From Bacteroidia bacterium (lineage in GTDB: Bacteria > Planctomycetota > Phycisphaerae > Phycisphaerales > SM1A02): 7,260 nt of DNA. The first letter of the stretch is position 1; each line of letters starts with the position of its first letter. Positions 1 through 5,286 of this stretch are shown piece after piece. The DNA lies in the NCBI GenBank assembly GCA_030054235.1, contig JASGCG010000081.1, positions 1-7,260 on the forward strand. Direction: 5' to 3'. Below the pieces are notes generated by a model, which worked only from the letters and a program-made list of their open reading frames with translations, was not told the origin of the DNA and did no database searches. A program made the position numbers and the translations under genes.

Positions 1-20
1 GCTTGGACGGCCGCTTGAGC

Positions 21-899
21 TCACGCACCCGACCCCGCAGTGGCCGAGAACAGATGCCAGAGCGCCTGCGTGCCCAAGCGGCCGTGTCCTCGGTCGCGCA
101 GCAGCGCGTACAGCCGCTCGGCACGCGCGAGGCCCTCAAGCTCCAGGCCCATGGCCTGAGCCTCGTCAAGCGCGATCCTGAGGTCCTTGCAGAAGTGCTC
201 CACGAAGAAGCCCGGCGCAAAGTCACCACGGAGGATGCGGGGCCCGAGGTTATTGACGCTCCAACTGCCGGCCGCACCACCGCCCACACTCTCGAGCACC
301 TTGGATGGGTCAAGGCCGCTGCCCTGTGCGTACGCCAGCGCCTCGCAGAGCCCCAGCATGGAACTCGCGATCAGGATCTGGTTCACCATCTTGCAATGCT
401 GGCCCGTTCCGGGGCCGCCGTGGTGCACGATCGTCTTGCCCATCACCGCCAGCAGCGAGCGCACCGAATCAATCGCCGCAGCATCGCCGCCGACCATGAT
501 GCTCAGTGCTGCGTTCCGAGCGCCGATGTCGCCGCCCGAGACCGGCGCATCGATCGAGGTCACGCCGAGTGAAGCAGCGTGCTGGGCGAGCTCGCGAGCC
601 AGCGTTGGTGTGCTCGTCGTCATGTCGATGATGATGCGCGGGCCGACCTTGGCGCGCAGCGTGCCATCCGCGCCGCGGTGGACGGCATCGACATCGCTTG
701 GATAGCCGACCATGGAGATGGCGACGTCGCACGACTCAGCGGCTTCCGCAGGCGAGTCACACCACGTTGCGCCAGCGGCCAGCACATCGGCGGCGCGGTC
801 TCGCGTGCGCGTGGTGATGCGCAGCTCATGCCCCGCCATGATGAGATGGAGGGCCATCGAACGCCCCATCACGCCAGTACCGATCCACGCAACGCGCAT
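21..899 (-). CDS. NAD(P)-dependent oxidoreductase, 3-hydroxyisobutyrate dehydrogenase family
   Basis: A 292-residue cytoplasmic enzyme of the beta-hydroxyacid dehydrogenase family (3-hydroxyisobutyrate, tartronate semialdehyde and glyoxylate/succinic semialdehyde reductases), which oxidises or reduces short beta-hydroxy acids. Visible motifs: the N-terminal Rossmann loop GTGVMG (residues 7-12), a substrate-binding DAPVSGG (117-123), GTGQHCKMVNQ (164-174) with the family's catalytic lysine at K170, and KDL (238-240) in the C-terminal helical domain. Arg31 just after the second strand (TTRT) is where NADPH-preferring members carry an Arg, so NADP use is a reasonable guess. The residue after N173 is Gln where classical members have a second Asn. 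The ATG at 899 is chosen over an upstream in-frame ATG because a perfect AGGAGG lies 5 bases before it and the Rossmann strand starts immediately. Length is normal. The substrate cannot be named from sequence, and the neighbours give no pathway. Confidence 0.93.
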   Translation of the reverse strand: MRVAWIGTGVMGRSMALHLIMAGHELRITTRTRDRAADVLAAGATWCDSPAEAAESCDVAISMVGYPSDVDAVHRGADGTLRAKVGPRIIIDMTTSTPTLARELAQHAASLGVTSIDAPVSGGDIGARNAALSIMVGGDAAAIDSVRSLLAVMGKTIVHHGGPGTGQHCKMVNQILIASSMLGLCEALAYAQGSGLDPSKVLESVGGGAAGSWSVNNLGPRILRGDFAPGFFVEHFCKDLRIALDEAQAMGLELEGLARAERLYALLRDRGHGRLGTQALWHLFSATAGSGA

Positions 900-941
900 C
901 AGGACCTCCTGCCGCAGCAGTCGCGGCACGCCATGGAAGGA

Positions 942-977
942 CAAGGCCTGCCGAGCGGATTCGCGCGGCAGGCCTTG
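942..977 (-). terminator. Hairpin terminator after tRNA-Ser
   Basis: A perfect 12-base inverted repeat (942-953 CAAGGCCTGCCG, 966-977 CGGCAGGCCTTG) with a 12-base loop begins five bases past the 3' end of the tRNA. On the minus strand the stem is followed by TCCTTCC, a weak pyrimidine tract rather than a true run of U. It probably ends the tRNA transcript and separates it from the oxidoreductase gene 43 bases further on. Because the stem is perfectly symmetric, the sequence alone does not assign a strand; the position after the tRNA does. Confidence 0.65.
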
Positions 978-981
978 ACAA

Positions 982-1069
982 CGGAGAGGGTGGGATTCGA
1001 ACCCACGAGCAGGACAAGCCCGCTACTAGTTTTCGAGACTAGCTCCTTCAACCGCTCGGACACCTCTCC
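982..1069 (-). tRNA. tRNA-Ser (anticodon CGA)
   Basis: An 88-base class II tRNA that reads UCG serine codons. The acceptor stem is GGAGAGG (1069-1063) with CCTCTCC (989-983), and the discriminator base is G at 982, as expected for serine tRNAs. The anticodon stem is CTAGT/ACTAG around the loop CTCGAAA, giving anticodon CGA. A long variable arm (AGCGGG pairing with CCTGCT, one G-U pair) marks it as class II. The T arm is GTGGG-TTCGAAT-CCCAC. The 3' CCA is not encoded and must be added by the CCA-adding enzyme. Its 5' end will be cut by RNase P, whose protein subunit gene lies in this same window. Confidence 0.97.
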
Positions 1070-1081
1070 TGAGGGATGCGA

Positions 1082-1110
1082 AGTATGCCCTGCATGGTGC
1101 GGTCGGTCAA
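1082..1110 (-). promoter_or_regulatory. Sigma-70-type promoter for tRNA-Ser
   Basis: On the minus strand TTGACC (1110-1105, 5 of 6 matches to the -35 consensus) is followed after exactly 17 bases by CATACT (1087-1082, 4 of 6 matches to the -10 consensus). A start about seven bases on, near 1075, would leave only about six leader bases before the mature tRNA 5' end at 1069. This is the best-looking promoter in the window. It lies between the tRNA and the stop codon of the upstream secreted-protein gene, so the tRNA need not rely on read-through. Confidence 0.6.
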
Positions 1111-1122
1111 ACGGTCGGGCTA

Positions 1123-2616
1123 TCAGCCAGTCCAGTTGCCGAGAAGGATGCCAAGGTCCGCGCCGTCGACGACACCGTTGCCGGTCAGGTCGGCAGCACC
1201 ACCTGCTGTTCCCCACTCACTGAGCAGCGCGCCGAGATCCGCCCCATTGACGGCCCCATCGCCGTTGAGATCACCGGGAATGCCATCAGGTTCGCATGCA
1301 TCGGCGACCCCGTTGCCATTCGCATCCGCACACGTGGTCCCAACCCCCTGCCAACTCGCACCGGCCGCAGTCGCGTCCGCTTGGGTGAGGATGAGGCAGA
1401 AGCCATTGGGGAAGCACGCGGCACCGACCGGGTCAGGACAGTCGATCGTGGCGCACGTTGAGTTGTTGCCTTGGTAGATGCCGCCGAGCGCGGCGCACTC
1501 CGTGGGCGAGACCGCGCCCGCGCAGGTCCCATCCGGCAAGCAGCATGCTCCGGTCGGGAAGCACACATAGCCGGTGCAGGTCTGACCCACCGGGCCGGGA
1601 ATGCCGCCAGCGGCAACGCAGTTGGCGTAGGACAGCCCAACGCAACCGCCGGTCGATGCGAAGCAACACGGGACGTTGCCGGTGGGCTGGCATGTGGTCG
1701 CCGTGCACGCCACACCCGCACCTTGCCATCCACCGTTGAGTGCCTGGCACTCTGCTTGCGTCAGCGACTGGCAGGCTTGTCCGTTGGGAAGGCAGCATGC
1801 TCCCGTGGGTGGCGTGCAATTCACGCTCGTCCACGTCGCACGCATGACCCAATCACCGCTCGGTCGGCAGCCGGTGGGCAATTCGCTGAAGCGTTTCCAG
1901 CCCGGGGGGCAACCGAGGATCCCGCAGTTCACCGCATTCAGCCAATTCTGGGTCGGTTGCGCGAGTCCACTGGTATCGGTGGCGGGGAACGCATTGCTCG
2001 TCGAGGGCGGTGCAGTCAGGCAGGGATTGGCCGTCTGGTTGTTGTGCTTCACGATGCGGTACGCGATCGAGAACGCGTTGCTCGCGTTGGCGTTGATGTA
2101 GATCTGCTCTGGATCCGAAGGCTCGACGAGGAACTGCACGTTGACGCCGTTGGTGCCAGGACCCATCTGGATGTGCGGAATGAGATCGCCGTCGGAGTCG
2201 ATGCTGAACACCGGAGTCCCGGTGCTCGGCAGCCCTTCATAGACCGTGATGCCCCACTCGGTCGTCGTCGCGACGGTTGCGGCCTGCGTGCCGAAGATCA
2301 TCTCGGCGAGGTCGAGCCTGATCGGGAAGGCACTTGCCGGGAGGACCCAACTCACCGCAGCCGACTCACTCTGCGCAAAGCCACCCTGAAGGATGTACTG
2401 CCCCCCCGTGAACGACGCATCCGTGTGCGCACTCACCACCGGGTCGCACTGCCCGGCGAGCGAACCATCGTGCGCCTGCCGGCTGCGGCGGTGCACAACG
2501 CGGAGCACGTCGGGTTCGCCCGTCTGGATCGGGAGTGGATTCTGGCGCGGCCCAAGTTCATCGGCCACGGCCGTCGAAACAACGAGTGCTGCGAGCACGG
2601 TGACAGTCCAATGCAT
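1123..2616 (-). CDS. Secreted cysteine-repeat protein with C-terminal dockerin-like domain
   Basis: A 497-residue exported protein of unknown function. Residues 1-18 form a signal peptide (hydrophobic VTVLAALVVSTAVA, likely cut after A16-V17-A18). Residues about 19-265 form an N-terminal domain rich in beta-type residues that I do not recognise; it ends in a Cys-containing segment (CGILGCPPGW, 231-240). Residues about 271-431 hold four cysteine-rich repeats with GACCLPDGTC-like cores; the fourth is degenerate. An Asp/Asn-rich loop (DANGNGVADACE, 431-442) leads into two calcium-binding-type loops, DLNGDGAVNGAD (449-460) and DLTGNGVVDGAD (476-487), the dockerin type I pattern. In planctomycetes such C-terminal modules are common on secreted proteins without evidence of cellulosomes, so an anchoring or sorting role is only an inference. 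The ATG at 2616 is supported by AGGAGG seven bases upstream and by the signal peptide; the longer in-frame ORF would bury the signal. No catalytic motif is visible. Confidence 0.9.
   Translation of the reverse strand: MHWTVTVLAALVVSTAVADELGPRQNPLPIQTGEPDVLRVVHRRSRQAHDGSLAGQCDPVVSAHTDASFTGGQYILQGGFAQSESAAVSWVLPASAFPIRLDLAEMIFGTQAATVATTTEWGITVYEGLPSTGTPVFSIDSDGDLIPHIQMGPGTNGVNVQFLVEPSDPEQIYINANASNAFSIAYRIVKHNNQTANPCLTAPPSTSNAFPATDTSGLAQPTQNWLNAVNCGILGCPPGWKRFSELPTGCRPSGDWVMRATWTSVNCTPPTGACCLPNGQACQSLTQAECQALNGGWQGAGVACTATTCQPTGNVPCCFASTGGCVGLSYANCVAAGGIPGPVGQTCTGYVCFPTGACCLPDGTCAGAVSPTECAALGGIYQGNNSTCATIDCPDPVGAACFPNGFCLILTQADATAAGASWQGVGTTCADANGNGVADACEPDGIPGDLNGDGAVNGADLGALLSEWGTAGGAADLTGNGVVDGADLGILLGNWTG
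1324..1806 (-). repeat. Four tandem cysteine-rich protein repeats
   Basis: Within the secreted protein, residues 271-431 carry four units of about 35-41 residues. Units one and three share GACCLP-(N/D)G, a mid-unit Cys before an Ala-Gly-Gly turn, and a paired Cys near the end. Unit two has VPCCFASTGGC in place of the core. Unit four (GAACFPNGFC) has lost the second Cys of the CC pair and the mid-unit Cys. Six cysteines per intact unit suggest three disulfides each after export. The units are diverged in sequence, so this is an old duplication, not a recent one. Confidence 0.8.
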
Positions 2617-2641
2617 GGGCAGACCTCCTGAGTCTGGCAAG

Positions 2642-2669
2642 AGGCTAGCACCACAGCACAGCGATCCAA
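2642..2669 (-). promoter_or_regulatory. Possible promoter of the secreted dockerin protein
   Basis: On the minus strand TTGGAT (2669-2664) and TAGCCT (2647-2642) are 16 bases apart, and the -10-like box is preceded by TG plus one base (TGCTAGCCT), an extended -10 arrangement. It would start transcription about 20 bases before the ATG at 2616, leaving room for the AGGAGG site. The match to consensus is moderate. Confidence 0.35.
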
Positions 2670-2703
2670 GAAACGGATCACGCTTCGGTGTCAGGTTTTC
2701 GAT

Positions 2704-2730
2704 CCCCACGACGGCTGCACCGCCGCGGGG
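2704..2730 (-). terminator. Stable RNA hairpin downstream of rpoZ
   Basis: Read as minus-strand RNA, the segment folds into an 11-pair stem closed by CCCC/GGGG with two G-U wobbles and a five-base loop (UGCAG). On the plus strand those two wobbles become A-C mismatches, so the fold is stronger as minus-strand RNA. It begins 43 bases after the rpoZ stop codon. No U tract follows (GATCGAAAAC), so it is not a textbook intrinsic terminator. It could protect the rpoZ mRNA 3' end, assist termination, or lie in the leader of the next gene if that gene is transcribed from rpoZ. Confidence 0.45.
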
Positions 2731-2772
2731 GAGGATGCTTGCGGCCCCGTCGTCGCGCGACCGTGGCGCCGC

Positions 2773-2997
2773 TCAGCGGCTGCCCGGTTCGGGCAGGTTG
2801 CTGGCTTCGTAGTCGATCGTGATCTTGTCCTGGAGGATCTCCTCGATCACGACCTCGAGATCGCTCATGCTGCCGCGCTCGACCAGCGGGCGGGCACCGT
2901 CGATGAGCTCGCCAAGGCGGCGCTGGATGAGGGCGGTCAGCTTGAAGCGACCTCCCATCTTCTCGACGATGGCATCGCTCTTCAGGGCTTCGATCAT
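2773..2997 (-). CDS. rpoZ: DNA-directed RNA polymerase omega subunit
   Basis: A 74-residue protein matching the short omega subunit, which chaperones beta-prime folding during polymerase assembly and, in some bacteria, contributes to ppGpp binding. The conserved core is GGRFKLTALIQRRLGELIDGA at residues 15-35 (the family's F-K-L and R-R stretch), followed by the conserved ARPLVE (35-40), then an acidic helix (DLEVVIEEI, 46-54) and a Pro-rich tail. The ATG at 2997 is preferred over a longer in-frame ORF starting at 3153: AAGGAG lies five bases upstream, and the extra 52 residues are Gly/Pro/Arg-rich, unlike omega, and would extend into the divergent gene. The gene stands alone; there is no gmk beside it, although that pairing is frequent in other phyla. 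It is divergent from the ClC gene, with start codons 83 bases apart. Confidence 0.93.
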   Translation of the reverse strand: MIEALKSDAIVEKMGGRFKLTALIQRRLGELIDGARPLVERGSMSDLEVVIEEILQDKITIDYEASNLPEPGSR

Positions 2998-3040
2998 GGT
3001 GGCTCCTTGGGGCCGCCCTGTGGGAGGCGGCGAGTTCCGT

Positions 3041-3069
3041 ACGATAGGGGAAACCCCTTGCCGCCGCAA
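3041..3069 (-). promoter_or_regulatory. Candidate rpoZ promoter with overlapping divergent -10 box
   Basis: On the minus strand TTGCGG (3069-3064) and TATCGT (3046-3041) are separated by exactly 17 bases, giving a start near 3034 and a leader of about 37 bases to the rpoZ ATG. The same bases read on the plus strand give TACGAT (3040-3045), a plausible -10 box for the divergent ClC gene. No good plus-strand -35 is visible, so the plus-strand promoter is the weaker call. Confidence 0.4.
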
Positions 3070-3072
3070 GGG
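3055..3072 (+). promoter_or_regulatory. Hairpin covering the ClC ribosome binding site
   Basis: CCCTTGC (3055-3061) and GCAAGGG (3066-3072) are perfect inverted repeats with a four-base CGCC loop. The only Shine-Dalgarno-like bases before the ClC start are AAGGG at 3068-3072, eight bases before the ATG at 3081, and they lie entirely in the 3' arm. If formed in mRNA the stem would hide the ribosome binding site and lower translation. It also overlaps the -35 box of the candidate rpoZ promoter, so a DNA-level operator is an alternative reading. Confidence 0.4.
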
Positions 3073-3080
3073 TTCCACCC

Positions 3081-4877
3081 ATGCTCCAGACCCTACGCCG
3101 CCATGTCCTGCAGCGGGTCCTCTGGCGGTTCCGCCTGGGGGATGGCTGGCCACTGCTCGTGGCGGCCGGGGCCATGGGTGCGCTCATGGGCTTGGCGGCC
3201 GTGGGCTTCATGGCTCCCATTCACTGGCTCGAAGACTGGCTCGAACGGGAAGCCCTCCTGGGTGGCTCGTTGCCGTGGCTGGTCGTCTGTGCGCCAGTAG
3301 CAGGCGCGCTTGCCAATGGCGTGATCCTGGCGCTGGTGCCCAACCCGTTCCGTGGACACGGGGTGTCACAGGTCATCTGGTCGGTTGCCCGCAATCGATC
3401 CCGACTCCCCCTGCCGTTGGCGCTGCGCCAGTGGCTGGGCAGCACAGCCACCATCGGCTCTGGTGGATCCGCGGGCCCCGAAGGCCCGATCGTCACGATT
3501 GGATCGGTCGTGGGCAGCAATGTCGCGCAGCTCATCCGAGCGGATCCCGCCCAGCGCACGCTGCTTCTGGGATGCGGAGCGGCGGCCGGACTCGCCGCCG
3601 TGTTCAGTGCCCCGCTGACGGGCGTCTTCTTCGTGCTCGAGGTCCTGCTGCGCGACTTCTCGCTGCGCACGTTCGCACCCGTCGTCTTCGCGAGCGTGCT
3701 CGGCGCGACGACGGCTCAATCGATCCTGCGATCGAACGCGCCAGTCATGGGCGTCGATCCTGAGGTCTATTCCGGCGCCCGCTTCGGACTCGTGGACCTT
3801 CCGGCCTTCGTCCTCGTGGGCGCGGCATGCGGCGCGTGCAGCGTGCTGTTCTCGATCGTGCTGCGTCGCGCGGCGATCGTGTTTGGACGTGTCCCGCTGC
3901 CGCGGCTCGTGGTGCCGGCCGTGGGCGCGCTGCTCCTGGCGGCGCTCGGTGCCGCGTGGCTGCAGATCGTCGGCGAGTCGTCCGGGCAGCCGCCCTTCTA
4001 TTCCAACGGCTATCGACTGATTGAATCGCTGTGCTCCGGTGCGATGCAGGCCGGGCACGCCACCGGATGGCTGGTCCTGCTCCTGGCCTCGCTCCTGGCC
4101 CTGAAGATCGTGGCCACATCGTTCACCCTGGGTTCGGGCGGCTCCGGCGGCCTGTTCGCGCCGAGCCTGGTGTGCGGCGGCCTGATCGGCGCACTGGTCG
4201 CGGCGATCGCCAACTCCGTCGATGCGCTGCCGGACATCCACCCCGCGCTCTGCGTCGTGACCGGCATGGGCGCCTTCGTGGCCGGTGGTGCCCACGCGCC
4301 GCTCGCCGGACTGATGCTCTCCTACGAGATCACGCGCGACTACACCGTGATGCTGCCGCTCATGCTCGCCGTCGTCACGTCGCTGGCCGTGGCCCGCGCG
4401 CTCAAGCGCGAAAGCCTGTACACCGAGGACCTGATCACGTACGGTCTGAACCTCGGTCACCAGCGTGACTGGAACCGCCTCGAACGCACGATCGTCGCCG
4501 ACCTCATGCTCGAGGAGCCGATCCGCGTCTCGCGCAGCGACTCCGCCGATGCGATCATCGCCAGGATCAAGTCCGGCCTGCCGGGCGATGCGATCGTGCT
4601 CGGCCCGGATGGCCGCTACGAGGGCATGGTGCTCGATGCCGACGTGCGACCCATCGTCGCCTTCAGCGAGATCGCACCGCTGCTCACGGTGGATGAACTG
4701 GTGCGCCGCGACGTGCCGCGCGTCTCGGCGAGCGACAGCCTGGACGAATGCATGCGCAAGTTCGGACGGACCTCGAGTGCGAGCCTGCCGGTGGTCGATC
4801 GCGTGAGCGGCGAGTGCTCTGGCGTGGTGCAGCGCACGACGGTGCTGGAGGCCTACAGCCATGACAGCGACGCCTGA
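3081..4877 (+). CDS. ClC-family anion channel/transporter with two CBS domains
   Basis: A 598-residue inner-membrane protein that moves Cl- or related anions, normally as a homodimer with one pore per subunit. The ClC core covers about residues 25-455, with many hydrophobic segments. Ion-pathway motifs: GHGVS (92-96) where E. coli ClC has GSGIP; GPEGP (132-136) for GREGP, keeping the external gating glutamate as E134; GLFAP (357-361) for GxFxP; and Y447 (in ESLYTED) in the place of the pore tyrosine. The internal proton glutamate is replaced: FVLEV aligns with FIIEE, putting V188 where E203 should be. Two cytoplasmic CBS domains follow (about 472-530 and 536-595), which in relatives bind adenine nucleotides and modulate activity. 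The ATG at 3081 fits the helical N-terminus, with AAGGG upstream inside a hairpin. The 3' end overlaps rnpA by 17 bases, suggesting co-transcription. The exact anion, and channel versus antiporter, are undecided. Confidence 0.93.
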   Translation: MLQTLRRHVLQRVLWRFRLGDGWPLLVAAGAMGALMGLAAVGFMAPIHWLEDWLEREALLGGSLPWLVVCAPVAGALANGVILALVPNPFRGHGVSQVIWSVARNRSRLPLPLALRQWLGSTATIGSGGSAGPEGPIVTIGSVVGSNVAQLIRADPAQRTLLLGCGAAAGLAAVFSAPLTGVFFVLEVLLRDFSLRTFAPVVFASVLGATTAQSILRSNAPVMGVDPEVYSGARFGLVDLPAFVLVGAACGACSVLFSIVLRRAAIVFGRVPLPRLVVPAVGALLLAALGAAWLQIVGESSGQPPFYSNGYRLIESLCSGAMQAGHATGWLVLLLASLLALKIVATSFTLGSGGSGGLFAPSLVCGGLIGALVAAIANSVDALPDIHPALCVVTGMGAFVAGGAHAPLAGLMLSYEITRDYTVMLPLMLAVVTSLAVARALKRESLYTEDLITYGLNLGHQRDWNRLERTIVADLMLEEPIRVSRSDSADAIIARIKSGLPGDAIVLGPDGRYEGMVLDADVRPIVAFSEIAPLLTVDELVRRDVPRVSASDSLDECMRKFGRTSSASLPVVDRVSGECSGVVQRTTVLEAYSHDSDA

Positions 4878-5286
4878 ACCAGCCAGCGCCGGCTCGCCCG
4901 CCGCGAGGCTGCGCTTTGGGGCCGCCATGCGCGTGAAATCGGGCGCGGAGTTCGCGCAGGCCTACAAGGCGGGCGTGCGTGATGATGCACGCTGGGTCGT
5001 GGTGTACGGCCGTCCCAATGGCCTGCCCCACGCGCGGCTGGGGCTCAGCATTTCGCGCAAGGTCGGCGGCGCCGTGGTGCGCAACCGCCTGAAGCGCCTG
5101 TTGCGCGAGGCGTTCCGGCTGCGGCAGCATGAGCTTGCCCCGGGCATCGACCTGATCGTCGTGGGCCGGCCGCATGGCTTCAGGCCCATGGGCGACTACG
5201 AGGGCGTGCTGGTGCGTGCGTCGTCGCGGCTTGCGCAGCGGCTGTCACCGGGCACTGGATCGAAGCCCGAGCCGCCCCACGGCTGA
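4861..5286 (+). CDS. rnpA: Ribonuclease P protein component
   Basis: A 141-residue basic protein, the RNase P subunit that binds the catalytic RNA and pre-tRNA leaders during tRNA 5' maturation. Signature: RLGLSISRKVGGAVVRNR (residues 59-76) running into LKRLLREAFR, the family's RNR helix (R74-N75-R76), plus the N-terminal KSGAEFAQAYKAG (26-38) with the aromatic leader-binding face. Length is slightly above the usual 110-125 because of a Pro/Ala N-terminus and a C-terminal tail (SPGTGSKPEPPHG). The ATG at 4861 has GGAGG nine bases upstream. An internal ATG at 4927 is possible but would clip the conserved first strand. The start overlaps the ClC stop by 17 bases. rpmH, the usual upstream partner, is absent. 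The last 91 bases overlap yidD on the opposite strand, but the antisense part holding conserved YidD residues faces only the RnpA tail (about 131-141). Confidence 0.95.
   Translation: MTATPEPASAGSPAARLRFGAAMRVKSGAEFAQAYKAGVRDDARWVVVYGRPNGLPHARLGLSISRKVGGAVVRNRLKRLLREAFRLRQHELAPGIDLIVVGRPHGFRPMGDYEGVLVRASSRLAQRLSPGTGSKPEPPHG

Noticed and set aside
1..20. Terminator just past the oxidoreductase stop
   Set aside because: The short GGCCG-centred symmetry has several mismatches and no T tract, and the window ends too soon to judge.
3..705. Plus-strand open frames opposite the oxidoreductase
   Set aside because: They are shadows of a gene with a perfect ribosome binding site and clear Rossmann and catalytic motifs.
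982..1069. tRNA-Ser as an integration site for a mobile element
   Set aside because: There is no integrase, no repeat of the tRNA 3' end and no compositional break nearby.
1471..2631. Long plus-strand open frame (386 codons) opposite the secreted protein
   Set aside because: It is an antisense shadow: composition is Arg/Ala/Gly-rich with no recognisable domain, and the opposite strand has a signal peptide, SD and known repeats.
2752..2761. Perfect palindrome GTCGCGCGAC near the end of rpoZ
   Set aside because: A single ten-base GC palindrome is easily expected by chance in DNA this GC-rich, and no second copy or U tract supports an operator or terminator.
2678..3220. Minus-strand open frame of 180 codons across rpoZ and the divergent region
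   Set aside because: It is in a different frame from rpoZ, has low-complexity Arg/Pro composition and would cross the divergent promoter region and the start of the ClC gene.
3366..4928. Long minus-strand open frame (520 codons) opposite the ClC gene
   Set aside because: High GC suppresses stops on the antisense strand. The product is an Arg/His/Gln-rich string, and the plus strand has unmistakable ClC and CBS motifs.
4927..5286. Internal ATG at 4927 as the rnpA start
   Set aside because: It would remove RLRFGAA, which aligns with the usual N-terminal segment, while the ATG at 4861 has a GGAGG at acceptable spacing.
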